64,000 bases of DNA from Nocardiopsis alborubida (GCF_012396365.1 NZ_JAAXPG010000003.1:1-64000); one strand, 5' to 3'; numbered from the stretch's first letter, positions 11,665 through 20,417 are shown. Numbers and translations: made by a program. Notes: a model not told the origin generated them from the sequence alone.

Positions 11665-13140
11665 GTGCGGGCTCTTCCTGGGGGCGCGCGTGTCTACGTC
11701 GGAATCATCGTTGTCAGTGCTGTCACCATCATGCTCATCGGTCCCTACTCGGGCCTGGATCTGCACACACTGGTCCTGATCGCGATTCTCTTCGTGGTCG
11801 CGGAGTCGATCAGTACGGCGGTCCTGACGGGCGTCAAGGCGGGGATCTCGCCGAGTTCGGCGGTCTCCCTGGCCGCGGTCGTCCTGGTCGGACCGGTCGG
11901 GGCGGCGGTGGTCGGTTTCGCCTCCTGCCTCGCCATCCGCAGGCAGAACCTCGTCAAGAGGGCGTTCAACGGAGCACAGTTCGCACTGGCGGCCTACGCG
12001 GCCGGACACGTCTACCTTCTGCTCGGCGGAACGGTGGGAGAACCCGGCCGGGAGGACTTCCCGGCCATCGTCCTCCCCTACGTCGCCGCCGTCCTGACCC
12101 ACTCCCTGGTCAACTCGGCGCTCGTGGCCGTCCTGATGTGGACCCTGGGCGTCGTGCGCCCCGGCGGTTCGCGGGGCCGGTTCGACTGGCGGCCGCTGGT
12201 GGGGGTGGAGCTGTCCTCCATGGGCTACCAGATGCTCGGCCTGGCCATCGCCGCGGTCTGGGGCGGGGTCGGCCTCATCGCACCGCTGCTGGTGCTGCTC
12301 CCGCTGTTCATCGCGCGCTGGACCTTCGCCCAGCAGCTGGACGAGGCCCGCGCGCACGAGGCCACCCTGGCCACCCTGTGCCAGGCGGTGGAGACCAAGG
12401 ACTACTACACCCGGGGCCACTGCATGCGCGTGGCCGAGGGCGCCGCCATGATCGCCCGGGAACTGGGTATGCCCGCTGACCGGGTGCAGAAGATCCGCTA
12501 CGCCGGGATGCTGCACGACATCGGCAAGCTCGGAGTGCCCACCAAGGTGTTGCAGAAGACCGGCAAGCTCACCGACGACGAGTACGCGGCCATCAAGCTG
12601 CACCCCACGCGCGGCTACGAGATCGTGCGGGAGATCAGCTTCCTGGACGAGGCGCTGGCCGGGATCCGGCACCACCACGAGCGCCTGGACGGGCGCGGGT
12701 ACCCCATGGGCCTGGTCGGGATGGAGATCCCCGAGTCCGCGCGCGTCATCAGCGTCGCCGACGTCTTCGACTGCCTGACCTCCACGCGCTCCTACCGCAG
12801 GGCGTGGTCGGTGGAGGACGCCATCGCCGAGCTGCGCGCCTGCGCCGGAACCCAGTTCGACCCCAGGATGGTCGAGGCGCTCGTGCGCGCCGTCGAACGC
12901 GAGGGCTGGGAGACACCCGACATCGCCGAGCCGCCTGGCGGCTGCTACGGCTCGGAGGCGGCCGAGCGCTCCGTGGAGGAGTCCGGCCGCGCCGGTGGAC
13001 CGGAGGAGGTGTCCGCCGAAGCGTCATCCGAGGAGCGCGCCGCCGGGGAGCCGTCCTCCGCAGGGGCGGCGGCCGACGAGGCCGCCTCCGCGGACGCCGC
13101 GGCCTCCGCCGAGGCAGTGACGGGCGGGCGTGAACGATGA
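11665..13140 (+). CDS. Membrane-bound HD-GYP domain protein, likely cyclic-di-GMP phosphodiesterase
   Basis: 491 residues. The first 230 form about six or seven membrane helices (a MASE-like sensor region). Residues about 235-430 are a full HD-GYP domain, with RGHCMRVAEGAA, MLHDIGKLGVP (HD pair near 285) and the hallmark HHERLDGRGYP (near 336-346). Such domains hydrolyse c-di-GMP to pGpG or GMP. The last 60 residues are Ala/Glu/Ser rich and disordered. The start is the GTG at 11665; an ATG start is not available nearby. It overlaps the next gene by ATGA. Substrate is inferred from motifs only; actinobacterial HD-GYP proteins are little studied. Confidence 0.85.
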   Translation: MRALPGGARVYVGIIVVSAVTIMLIGPYSGLDLHTLVLIAILFVVAESISTAVLTGVKAGISPSSAVSLAAVVLVGPVGAAVVGFASCLAIRRQNLVKRAFNGAQFALAAYAAGHVYLLLGGTVGEPGREDFPAIVLPYVAAVLTHSLVNSALVAVLMWTLGVVRPGGSRGRFDWRPLVGVELSSMGYQMLGLAIAAVWGGVGLIAPLLVLLPLFIARWTFAQQLDEARAHEATLATLCQAVETKDYYTRGHCMRVAEGAAMIARELGMPADRVQKIRYAGMLHDIGKLGVPTKVLQKTGKLTDDEYAAIKLHPTRGYEIVREISFLDEALAGIRHHHERLDGRGYPMGLVGMEIPESARVISVADVFDCLTSTRSYRRAWSVEDAIAELRACAGTQFDPRMVEALVRAVEREGWETPDIAEPPGGCYGSEAAERSVEESGRAGGPEEVSAEASSEERAAGEPSSAGAAADEAASADAAASAEAVTGGRER

Positions 13141-14474
13141 TGACGCAGAGACAGTCGGACGGGGCCCGGTCGTCCGGACCCGTGCTGAGCGGCCCCGAGG
13201 GCGGGGCCCTCAACCACCAGCGCCCGCGCGGGTCGATCTGGCGGACCTCCCGTCCGGTGCGCGCGGCGCTGGTCGGCGCGGTGGGCTCGGGCGCCCTGGC
13301 CGCGCTGGTGTGGACGGCCTCGACCGGGGTCGTGGAACCGCACGTGGCGCTGGCGTTCTGCCTGGTCGTCGCGGCCGGTGAGCTGGCACGGATCACCCTG
13401 CCGGGCCACCGGGAGGTGGCTCCCGTCGCCTCGGCCGGCGCGATCAGCTACGCGTTCCTGCTGTCGCTGGGTTCCGGGCCGCTGCACCACTCCGCCTGGC
13501 AGGTGGTGGCGGTGGTCGCCCTGGGTGTGGCGCTGGGCGAGCTGCCGCACATCGCCGTGGGCCGCAGCCCCCGGGTGGAGGACGTGGCCCGCAGGGTGCT
13601 CGTCGCGGCGGCGCTCGCGATCGCCTTCCGGCCGCTGGCCGACCAGCTCCACCTGTCGGGCCCCTCGGTGACGGCCACGCTGCTGATGGCGGCGCTGGTC
13701 ATGCTCGTCTGGGCGGTGGACTCCCTGCTGGCGGCGGTGCTGCGGGCCGAGCGCCTGCGCACCAGCTCCTCCGTCGCGGTCCGCGACGAGCTGCGCGCCC
13801 AGTTCGCCACCGGCGCCGCGATCGGCTCCAGCGGCGTGCTGATCGCGCTGGCCTGCACGGTGACCGGCCTGGGCGGGCTGCTGGTGTTCATCGCCCCGCT
13901 GCTGGTGTCGCAGGTGGCCTTCCGCCGCCACGCGGAGGTGCGCCGGACCTATCTGGAGACGGTCCGGGCGTTGTCGCGGGTCACCGAGGTGGGCGGCTAC
14001 GTGGAGAACGGGCACTCGCGCCGGGTCAGCCAGCTGGCGCACGGGGTCGCCTGCGAGCTGGGCCTGTCCGAGGCCGAGCTGCTGGAGCTGGAGTACGCCG
14101 CCCTGATGCACGACATCGGCCAGCTGTCCCTGCGCGAGCCCATCGCGGGCGGTGCCACCGTGCTCGCCTCGCCGAGGGAGCAGCGGCGCATCGCCGAGCT
14201 GGGTTCGGCGATCATCCGGGAGACCGGCGTCCTGGACAACGTGGCCGAGACGGTCCGCCGCCAGTGCGAGCCCCTCGCCGGGGACGGCGACGAGGGCGTC
14301 CCGCCGCTGGGCAGCCGGATCATCAAGGTGGCCAACGCCTTCGACGACCTCGTCGGCGACAACGGCGACGCCGAGCGCCGCACGGCGGTCCTGGAGCGCC
14401 TGCGCATGGACACCGACAGCGAGTACGACCCCCGCGTGGTGGACGCGCTGGCCACGGTGCTCTCCCGGCTCTGA
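13137..14474 (+). CDS. Second membrane HD-domain protein, degenerate HD-GYP
   Basis: 445 residues, paralogous in layout to the preceding gene: about six or seven helices in residues 35-270, then an HD domain. The HD residues survive (GHSRRVSQLAHG, ALMHDIGQLSL near 322). The HHExxDGxGYP loop is absent, replaced by RRQCEPLAGDGDEG, and the Lys after HDIG is Gln. It is therefore unlikely to hydrolyse c-di-GMP in the standard way. It may act as a partner or binding subunit of the upstream enzyme, with which it is translationally coupled (ATGA at 13137). That role is inference. Confidence 0.8.
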   Translation: MMTQRQSDGARSSGPVLSGPEGGALNHQRPRGSIWRTSRPVRAALVGAVGSGALAALVWTASTGVVEPHVALAFCLVVAAGELARITLPGHREVAPVASAGAISYAFLLSLGSGPLHHSAWQVVAVVALGVALGELPHIAVGRSPRVEDVARRVLVAAALAIAFRPLADQLHLSGPSVTATLLMAALVMLVWAVDSLLAAVLRAERLRTSSSVAVRDELRAQFATGAAIGSSGVLIALACTVTGLGGLLVFIAPLLVSQVAFRRHAEVRRTYLETVRALSRVTEVGGYVENGHSRRVSQLAHGVACELGLSEAELLELEYAALMHDIGQLSLREPIAGGATVLASPREQRRIAELGSAIIRETGVLDNVAETVRRQCEPLAGDGDEGVPPLGSRIIKVANAFDDLVGDNGDAERRTAVLERLRMDTDSEYDPRVVDALATVLSRL

Positions 14475-14562
14475 CCCCGGGCCGTCCGGCGGGACGTCAC
14501 AGGCCCGGCACGGGCCGAAGCGGTGGCCGGGCAGGGGCGTGTCCCGACCACCCCGCGGCCGG

Positions 14563-15303
14563 TCAGTCCCGGGGCGGGCGCAGGCGTGTGACGAACTTGT
14601 ACCGGTCGCCCCGGTAGAGCGAGCGCACCCACTCCACCGGATGCCCGTCGCCGTCGAAGCTGTGCTGGCAGTGCAGTACCAGCGGCAGGCCCACGTCCAC
14701 GCCCAGCAGCCGCGCCTCGTTGGGCGTGGCCAGGACGGTCTCGATCGAGGCCTCCGCCTCGGCCAGGGAGACGTCGTAGGCGCTCGCCAGAGCCTCGTAG
14801 AGCGACGCGTAGCGGTCCAGCTGCCGACGCAGGCCCGGGAAGCGCCGTGCGGCCAGGTGGGCCGTCTCCACGGCCATCGGCTCGCCGTTGGCCAGCCGCA
14901 GCCGCTCGATGCGCAGCACGCGCCCGCCGGAGCGGATGGCCAGCAGCTCGGCGAGCTGGTCGTCGGCGTTGATGTAGCTCACGTCCAGGATCCGCGTGGC
15001 GGGGTGCAGGCCGTGCGCGCGCATCTCCTGGGTGTAGCTGGTCAGCTGTAGGACCTGTGCCACCTTCGGCTTGGCCACGAAGGTGCCCTTGCCCTGGATG
15101 CGCAGCAGGCGGCCCTCGACCACCATCTCGGTGAGCGCCTGGCGCACGGTGGTCCGCGAGGTGCCGAACTGGGTCGCCAGGGCGCGCTCCGGGGGGACCG
15201 GGTTGCCCGCGGGCATCGCCTCGATCAGTTCCAGGAGCTGCTTCTTCACCTGGTAGTACTTGGGCACCCGGGGGTTGCCGTCCAGTGTGCGCTGACCAGT
15301 CAT
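14563..15303 (-). CDS. dasR: DasR-type GntR/HutC transcriptional regulator
   Basis: 246 residues. The N-terminal winged helix ([41 protein letters not shown]) and the UTRA ligand domain ([33 protein letters not shown]) closely follow Streptomyces DasR as I know it. DasR represses chitin and N-acetylglucosamine genes and responds to glucosamine-6-phosphate. The start is the ATG at 15301-15303 (MTGQRTLDG), three bases after AAGGAGA; an upstream extension of 19 residues is rejected. It diverges from the PdtaS-type kinase gene, with a dre-like operator in the gap. Confidence 0.92.
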   Translation of the reverse strand: MTGQRTLDGNPRVPKYYQVKKQLLELIEAMPAGNPVPPERALATQFGTSRTTVRQALTEMVVEGRLLRIQGKGTFVAKPKVAQVLQLTSYTQEMRAHGLHPATRILDVSYINADDQLAELLAIRSGGRVLRIERLRLANGEPMAVETAHLAARRFPGLRRQLDRYASLYEALASAYDVSLAEAEASIETVLATPNEARLLGVDVGLPLVLHCQHSFDGDGHPVEWVRSLYRGDRYKFVTRLRPPRD

Positions 15304-15380
15304 CAGTCTCCTTCGCCGAGTCCCGCGCTTGCCGCACAACCCTCCCGGTGTGGTCGGCACGGCGGGGGTCGCGGCCGCCG

Positions 15381-15396
15381 ATTGGTGTGGACCACT
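15381..15396. promoter_or_regulatory. dre-like DasR operator
   Basis: ATTGGTGTGGACCACT matches the dre consensus ACTGGTCTAGACCACT at 13 of 16 positions. An overlapping half site ACTGGTC follows at 15394-15400. It sits 78 bp upstream of dasR and 52 bp upstream of the divergent histidine kinase gene, so it could serve one or both. Confidence 0.7.
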
Positions 15397-15447
15397 GGTC
15401 GAGTGCGTACCTCTTGAGTATGCACGCCTTCATGGGATGATTTGTGA

Positions 15448-16992
15448 GTGCCTCACCTCAGTGATCTCATCTGGCGACACACGTCACTCAAGCAGGCCGA
15501 TCTGGAGTGGTTCCACTCCCTGGTCTCGGACTGGCAGCTCCTGGCGGACCTGTCCTTCGCGGACCTCGTGCTGTGGGTGCGTCTGCGCGAGGACGACGGC
15601 TGGGTGGCCATCGCCCAGATGCGTCCCACCACCGGACCCACCGCCTTCCAGGACGACCTGGTCGAGACCGTCCTGCGCGACGACATGACCGATGTCACGT
15701 CCCGCTCGGCGCCGCGCGTGATCGGGCGCAGGGCCCTCATCGACCGCGCCTGGGAGGAGGGGCGCATCTGCCGTGACGGCGACCCGGACTGGTCGGGCGG
15801 CGTCCCGGTGCGCGAGGAGACCATTCCGGTGCGCCGCCAGGGCAACCTCATCGGGGTCATCCAGCGCAGCACCAACCTCAGCTCGGCGCGCACGCCCAGC
15901 CGCCTGGAGCTGACCTACCTCCAGAGCGCGGGCGACCTGGCCCAGATGATCGCCGAGGGCGCCTTCCCGTTCAGCGACCAGGGCCCTCTGATGGTGCGCT
16001 CGCCCAGGGTCGGCGACGGGCTGCTGCGCCTGGACCAGAACGGAGAGGTGGTCTACGCCAGCCCCAACGCGCTGTCGGCCTACCGCAGGCTCGGCCTGAC
16101 CGCCGACCTGGTGGGTGCGCGCCTGGACCGCACCACACTGGAGCTGGCGGCCCCGGGGGAGGCGCGCGACGAGGCGCTGACCTACACGGCGAGCGGCCGG
16201 GCGCCGCAGGAGGCCGAGGTGGACGCGCGCGGGGTCACCGTGCAGCTGCGCGCCATCCCGCTGGTCATCGACGGGGTGCGCATCGGCGCCCTGGTGATGG
16301 TGCGCGACGTCACCGAGCTGCGCCGCCGCGAGCGCGAGCTGATGACCAAGGACGCCACCATCCGGGAGATCCACCACCGGGTGAAGAACAACCTCCAGAC
16401 GGTGGCGGCCCTGCTGCGCCTCCAGGCGCGGCGCCTGGACGTGCCCGAGGCGCGGGCGGCGCTGGACGAGGCGGTGGGCCGGGTCGGGTCCATCGCGATC
16501 GTGCACGAGATGCTCTCGCACACCCCCGACGAGGTGGTGGACTTCGACGACATCGCCGACCGGGTGATCCAGATGGCGGCGGAGGTCTCCTCCACGGGCA
16601 CCGCGGTGGTGCCGCGCCGGATCGGCGGGTTCGGCCTGTTGAACGCGCTGGTGGCGACGCCGCTGTCGATGGTCCTGGCCGAACTGGTGCAGAACGCCGT
16701 GGAGCACGGCCTGGGGCAGGGGCCGGGGCGGATCGAGGTGCGGGTGCGCCGGTTCGACGCGGAGCCGGGCCGCCCGGGGCCGAGCAGCCTGGAGCTGGCC
16801 GTCTCCGACGACGGCGGGGGCCTGCCCGAGGACTTCGACCTGGAGGGCACCACGAGCCTGGGCCTCCAGATCGTGCGGACCCTCATCGTGGGCGAGTTGG
16901 GTGGGACCCTGGCGATCAAGCCCAAGGAGAGCGGCGGGACCGAGGTGGCGATCACCCTGTCGCTGGAGCACGAGGAGGGGGAGCTGCCCTGA
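15448..16992 (+). CDS. pdtaS: Soluble histidine kinase, PdtaS-like (HisKA_2)
   Basis: 514 residues without membrane helices. An N-terminal GAF-like domain (about 1-150) is followed by a PAS-like domain (about 170-285: LLRLDQNGEVVYASPNAL) and a HisKA_2 domain with EIHHRVKNNLQTVAALLRLQ, whose His is near residue 310. The ATPase domain carries LVQNAVEHG, DDGGGLPEDF and SLGLQIVRTL. Mycobacterial PdtaS phosphorylates the ANTAR regulator PdtaR, and in M. tuberculosis it sits beside whiB1 as it does here. No response regulator is adjacent. The start is the GTG at 15448; ribosome site is weak. Confidence 0.88.
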   Translation: MPHLSDLIWRHTSLKQADLEWFHSLVSDWQLLADLSFADLVLWVRLREDDGWVAIAQMRPTTGPTAFQDDLVETVLRDDMTDVTSRSAPRVIGRRALIDRAWEEGRICRDGDPDWSGGVPVREETIPVRRQGNLIGVIQRSTNLSSARTPSRLELTYLQSAGDLAQMIAEGAFPFSDQGPLMVRSPRVGDGLLRLDQNGEVVYASPNALSAYRRLGLTADLVGARLDRTTLELAAPGEARDEALTYTASGRAPQEAEVDARGVTVQLRAIPLVIDGVRIGALVMVRDVTELRRRERELMTKDATIREIHHRVKNNLQTVAALLRLQARRLDVPEARAALDEAVGRVGSIAIVHEMLSHTPDEVVDFDDIADRVIQMAAEVSSTGTAVVPRRIGGFGLLNALVATPLSMVLAELVQNAVEHGLGQGPGRIEVRVRRFDAEPGRPGPSSLELAVSDDGGGLPEDFDLEGTTSLGLQIVRTLIVGELGGTLAIKPKESGGTEVAITLSLEHEEGELP

Positions 16993-17073
16993 GGCGGGGG
17001 CTCGCGCGGATCACGCGCGGGGGCCGCCCCGAGGGGGCCTGGAGGGGCGCCGGCCGCGACGGCACCGGGCGCA

Positions 17074-17126
17074 CGTCCCCGCCGCGCCGAGCGGGGACGC
17101 CTCGGGGCCCTTCCGAGCGGAGGGCC
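17074..17126. terminator. Two hairpins between convergent pdtaS and whiB1
   Basis: CGTCCCCGC (17074-17082) pairs with GCGGGGACG (17091-17099). A second hairpin, GGCCCT-CCG with CGG-AGGGCC, spans 17107-17126 and abuts the whiB1 stop. Without T-runs, these fit bidirectional GC-rich terminators. Confidence 0.55.
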
Positions 17127-17384
17127 TCAGCTGCGGACCATGGTGCGGTACGCGCTGCCGCGGCGCTTCTTGAGCACGCGGCGCTCGTCCTCACTGGTAC
17201 CGCCCCAGACGCCGCCGTCCTGGCCGCTCTCCAGGGCCCAGCGCAGACAGGCCGAGCTGACCGGGCAGCGGTTGCAGACCGCCTTGGCCTCCTCGATCTG
17301 GATCAGTGCGGGGCCGAAGTTCCCGATGGGGAAGAAGAGTTCGGGGTCTTCGTCACGGCAGGCTGCGTCATGGCGCCAGTCCAT
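17127..17384 (-). CDS. whiB1: WhiB1-type iron-sulfur transcription factor
   Basis: 85 residues. The four cluster cysteines are present: AACRDEDPELFFP, then CNRCPVSSACLRWAL (CxxCxxxxxC). The GVWGG turn and a basic C-terminus (RRVLKKRRGSAYR) follow. The sequence tracks mycobacterial WhiB1 (MDWRH, DEDPELFFP, GPALxQI) rather than WhiB2, 3 or 7. WhiB1 binds a NO-sensitive 4Fe-4S cluster and contacts the primary sigma factor. The start is the ATG at 17384 (MDWRH), eight bases after GAGGAG; a GTG three codons upstream sits on the ribosome site. A CRP-type site lies 36-51 bases upstream. Confidence 0.95.
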   Translation of the reverse strand: MDWRHDAACRDEDPELFFPIGNFGPALIQIEEAKAVCNRCPVSSACLRWALESGQDGGVWGGTSEDERRVLKKRRGSAYRTMVRS

Positions 17385-17419
17385 GCGGTCCACTCCTCAC
17401 GGTGAGGCGATCGGGGGCT

Positions 17420-17435
17420 TGTGAAGCTTTTCACG
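17420..17435. promoter_or_regulatory. CRP/cAMP-receptor-type site upstream of whiB1
   Basis: TGTGA (17420-17424), six bases, TCACG (17431-17435): 9 of 10 match to TGTGA-N6-TCACA. It lies in the 304-bp divergent gap (17385-17688), in which I see no gene. M. tuberculosis whiB1 is known to be controlled by its CRP (Rv3676), which supports a true site. Confidence 0.7.
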
Positions 17436-17688
17436 ATCTTGTGCGCGTCCGTAACGGGCGAAGGGCGCCCGATGGATGGGTTCCATCGGAGGGGTGTTCG
17501 GGCCGAGGGCCGTCAAGGTTTCATCCCACGGCCATGTGGGAAGCGCCCCAATTAACTCGCCTGTAACTCGCGGCGATATCTTGAGCGTGACAGGATCGAT
17601 CGGCCCATGCAAGAGCTGCCGAGGCCAAAGGTCCTGTTCGGCGTGTCGGGTGCGTCACAGTGGCTCGGAATGGCGTCTTTCGACGTAA

Positions 17689-18624
17689 TTAACAGACGAT
17701 TCGTAATGCCTTCGGTACAGAGTGGAAGTTGACCTGTTCGCGGTCTCCCAGGTATTCACCGTCGATTTGGAAGGCCCTGGGGTGGGATGACGTGATCTGG
17801 AGAGAGTCCTGGTCATGCCACGTCACGTAACCGTCCCCACGTGCGGGAAGGCCTTTGGGGAAGAACATTTGGGAAAGGATCCACCCCGTGAGCGCGTGCG
17901 AGGAGTGCGTCAGCGCGAAAGCGTCCAGGCCCAGCTCGAAACGCGAGGACGGGGTCGGCTGAAGCGGCAGCGCCCCCGCGTAGGTCCAGGGCGTGGTGTT
18001 GGTGACGAGCGCGAAATACGCCCCCACAAGGGACCTTCCGTGGCTGACCACGCTTAGTGACGGATCGCGGATATCCCCCTGGAAGAACAGCTTTACCGCC
18101 ACTTCCGCGTACAGTGCCGGAGTGGCCCTGCGGCCGTTGGCGCGCTCGTTCTCCACCTGCTGGACCACGTCGGCGTCCCAGCCGAAACCAGCACAGAAAG
18201 TGAAGTAGCGGTCGTCCTGATCGCTGGTGATCCGGCCGAGGTTGATCTCGCGCTCGCGGCCCTCGCGGATTGCCTCCAGCACCAGACCGGTGGCCTCCAC
18301 CGGGTCGCCGGGCACGCCCAGGGCGCGGATGAAGACGTTGGCGCTGCCGCCGGGGATCACCGCGTAGCGGGGGCGTCTGAGCTCCTCGGGGGTGGTCAGG
18401 AGACCGTTGACCACCTCGTTGACGGTGCCGTCACCGCCCAGGCTCAGCACCAGCTCGTACCCGTTCCCGGCCGCCTCGCGGGCCAGTTCGCCCGCGTGGT
18501 CGCGGTACTCGGTCTCGGACACGGTGACGTCCAGCTCCGACGCCAGGGCGCCCATGATCACCTCACGCGTGTGTGACGTGGTCGTGGTGGCCTGGGGGTT
18601 CATGATGAGAAGGGCGCGCACCAC
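17689..18624 (-). CDS. Diacylglycerol kinase family lipid kinase
   Basis: 311 residues. A DAGK_cat/YegS-type kinase: nucleotide loop SLGGDGTVNEVVNGL (GGDGT near residue 65), IPGGSANVFIRALG, and C-terminal strands ending AFQIDGEYLGD (QIDGE is typical). The family phosphorylates diacylglycerol, sphingoid bases or related lipids with ATP; the lipid here is unknown. One leucine near the C-terminus uses the rare TTA codon (17704-17706). It reads in the same direction as whiB1, separated by the 304-bp promoter region. A similar lipid kinase gene flanks whiB1 in mycobacteria as I recall. Confidence 0.85.
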   Translation of the reverse strand: MVRALLIMNPQATTTTSHTREVIMGALASELDVTVSETEYRDHAGELAREAAGNGYELVLSLGGDGTVNEVVNGLLTTPEELRRPRYAVIPGGSANVFIRALGVPGDPVEATGLVLEAIREGREREINLGRITSDQDDRYFTFCAGFGWDADVVQQVENERANGRRATPALYAEVAVKLFFQGDIRDPSLSVVSHGRSLVGAYFALVTNTTPWTYAGALPLQPTPSSRFELGLDAFALTHSSHALTGWILSQMFFPKGLPARGDGYVTWHDQDSLQITSSHPRAFQIDGEYLGDREQVNFHSVPKALRIVC

Positions 18625-18706
18625 GCCAGTCTAGGGTGTGGCGCCGGGGCCTCCGTTTCGCCGCGAGTGCGAAGCCGGGGCCGAGGGGAGGGAGTCACGG
18701 AGCGCG

Positions 18707-18714
18707 TATAGGCT
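18707..18714 (+). promoter_or_regulatory. -10 element for a leaderless transcript
   Basis: TATAGGCT ends six bases before the GTG at 18721, so transcription would begin at or next to the start codon. The -35 is not clear. Confidence 0.5.
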
Positions 18715-18720
18715 CGTCAG

Positions 18721-19110
18721 GTGTCTTCGCGTCCCGTCACCATCGTCATCGCCGCCGCCCTGGAGGCCCTGATCGGGCTGGCCGCCGCGGTCAGCGGGGT
18801 CTACAGCCTCTTCACCGCGGTCACCGGCCGGGCCAGTGACCTGACCAGCGCGATTCCCCTGACCGCCCTGGGGCTGGGCGCGGGCGCGCTGCTGGTCTTC
18901 GTCGCGCGCGGGCTCTGGCAGCTGCGGGACTGGGCGCGCACGCCGGTGTTCGTCACCCAGCTCTTCCTGGCCGTGGTGGCCTACTACATGTTCACCAGCG
19001 AGCAGTACGCGTTGGGCGCGGTGCTCGCGGTCGTGGCGGTGTGCGCCTCCGCGGCGGTGCTCTCGCCGCCGACGACCGCGGCGCTCTTCCCCGACGAGCG
19101 GGGGAGGTAG
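18721..19110 (+). CDS. Small integral membrane protein, four helices
   Basis: 129 residues with four predicted membrane helices: VTIVIAAALEALIGLAAAVSG, IPLTALGLGAGALLVFVARGL, TQLFLAVVAYYMF and LGAVLAVVAVCASAAVL. Family unknown to me, although small four-helix proteins like this are common in actinobacteria. The GTG at 18721 lacks a ribosome site and lies just after a -10 box, which fits leaderless translation. It converges on the SigF-type sigma gene and diverges from the lipid kinase. No function can be assigned. Confidence 0.75.
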   Translation: MSSRPVTIVIAAALEALIGLAAAVSGVYSLFTAVTGRASDLTSAIPLTALGLGAGALLVFVARGLWQLRDWARTPVFVTQLFLAVVAYYMFTSEQYALGAVLAVVAVCASAAVLSPPTTAALFPDERGR

Positions 19111-19130
19111 CGCCGCGGCCGCCCGCGGCG
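19111..19130. terminator. Hairpin between convergent genes
   Basis: CGCCGCGG (19111-19118) and CCGCGGCG (19123-19130) pair around CCGC, directly after the membrane protein stop and before the sigma gene stop. Confidence 0.5.
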
Positions 19131-19142
19131 ACCGCTCGCGTG

Positions 19143-19946
19143 TCAGTCGTCGGTGGTCAGCGCCTGGCGCAGCTGCGCCAGGGTGCGGGCCAGCAGACGG
19201 GACACGTGCATCTGCGAGATCCCCAGCTCCTGGGCGATCTGCGACTGCGTCATGTTGCCGAAGAAGCGCAGCAGCAGGATGCGCTTCTCCCGCGGCGGAA
19301 GCTGTTCCAGGAGCGGCTTGAGCGACTCCCGGTACTCCACGCCCTCCAGGGACTCGTCCACGATGCCCAGTGAGTCGGCCACCGCGGGCGCGTCCTCGTC
19401 CCCGCTGTCGGGCGCGTCCAGCGACACCGTCGAGTAGGCGTTGGCGGACTCCAGGCCCTCCAGCACCTCCTCCTCGGTCATCTGGAGGTGCGCCGCGAGC
19501 TCGGCGACGGTCGGGGAGCGCCCCTCCCGCTGCGACAGGTCGCTGACCGCCTTGGTGAGCGAGAGCTTCAGCTCCTGGAGGCGACGGGGGACCCGCACCG
19601 CCCAGCCCTTGTCGCGGAAGTGCCGCTTGATCTCACCGACGATGGTGGGGGTGGCGTAGGTGGAGAACTCCACCCCGCGCTCCAGGTCGAACCGGTCGAT
19701 GGACTTGATCAGTCCGATCGTGGCCACCTGGGTGAGGTCGTCCAGCCACTCGCCGCGGTTGCGGAAGCGGCGGGCCAGGTACTCCACCAAGGGCAGGTGG
19801 AGCTCCACCAGCTCGTCGCGGATCCGCCGACGTTCCTCGGAGTCCGCCTCCAGTTCGCCGAGGCGCTCGAACAACTCTCTCGCGCGGGCCCTGTCGGGCA
19901 CCGCGTGCTCGGTCTTCGCTGTCAGAGCGGGCCCCCTCTCGCTCAC
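19143..19946 (-). CDS. sigF: SigF/SigB-family RNA polymerase sigma factor
   Basis: 267 residues of the SigB/F/G type: region 2 (LHLPLVEYLARRFRNRGE, DDLTQVATIGLIKSIDRFD, FSTYATPTIVGEIKRHFRDKGWAVRVPRR), region 3 (GRSPTVAELAAHLQMTEEEVLEGLESA) and region 4 (LPPREKRILLLRFFGNMTQSQIAQELGISQMHVSRLLARTL). This class runs general stress or differentiation regulons in actinobacteria. The start GTG overlaps the anti-sigma stop (GTGA at 19943-19946). The symbol is by family, since actinomycetes carry several such paralogues. Confidence 0.92.
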   Translation of the reverse strand: MSERGPALTAKTEHAVPDRARARELFERLGELEADSEERRRIRDELVELHLPLVEYLARRFRNRGEWLDDLTQVATIGLIKSIDRFDLERGVEFSTYATPTIVGEIKRHFRDKGWAVRVPRRLQELKLSLTKAVSDLSQREGRSPTVAELAAHLQMTEEEVLEGLESANAYSTVSLDAPDSGDEDAPAVADSLGIVDESLEGVEYRESLKPLLEQLPPREKRILLLRFFGNMTQSQIAQELGISQMHVSRLLARTLAQLRQALTTDD

Positions 19947-20368
19947 GCCGACTCCAGTGTTCCGCGGCGTTTGTACAGGACGATGTGGACACGGTCGTCC
20001 GGTCCGACCCCCGCGTCGACCTCTCCCGCGAGGGCGGACAGAACGGTCCAGGCGAAGGTGTCGCGGGCGGGAAGGCGCCCGTCCGCGGTGAGCACCGAGA
20101 CGGAGATGCGCATCCCGTCGGGGGTGAGTTCGAATTCCGTGGTCAGTTCCGTGCCCGGCAGCGCCTGGGAGAGGAGCATGGCGCAGGCCTCGTCGACACC
20201 GATCCTCAGGTCCTCGATCTCGTCGAGGGTGAAGTCCAGTCGCGCGGCCAGACCCGCCGTCGCCGTCCGCAGAACGGACAAGTAGGCGCTGTCCGCGGGC
20301 ATGTTGACGGTGACAGCGTCCCGGACGCCGATGGCGTCGGCCGTGGGCACAGCGGTTTCTTCGGTCAC
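19943..20368 (-). CDS. RsbW/SpoIIAB-like anti-sigma factor kinase
   Basis: 141 residues with a GHKL (HATPase_c) fold: LDEIEDLRIGVDEACAMLL is the N-box region, where Glu-Asp-Ala-Cys replaces the usual E-x3-N with DEAC. The family binds and inhibits its sigma factor and phosphorylates an anti-anti-sigma protein. The gene directly precedes the SigF-type sigma gene and overlaps it by GTGA, so that sigma factor is the likely partner. The start is the GTG at 20366-20368, three bases after GAAGGAGG. The missing N-box Asn is normal for this subfamily in my recollection, but kinase activity is uncertain. Confidence 0.85.
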   Translation of the reverse strand: MTEETAVPTADAIGVRDAVTVNMPADSAYLSVLRTATAGLAARLDFTLDEIEDLRIGVDEACAMLLSQALPGTELTTEFELTPDGMRISVSVLTADGRLPARDTFAWTVLSALAGEVDAGVGPDDRVHIVLYKRRGTLESA

Positions 20369-20417
20369 GTCCCTCCTTCGGGGGGCGGTGTTGCCGCTTG
20401 AGAGCAATGTATCTGGT

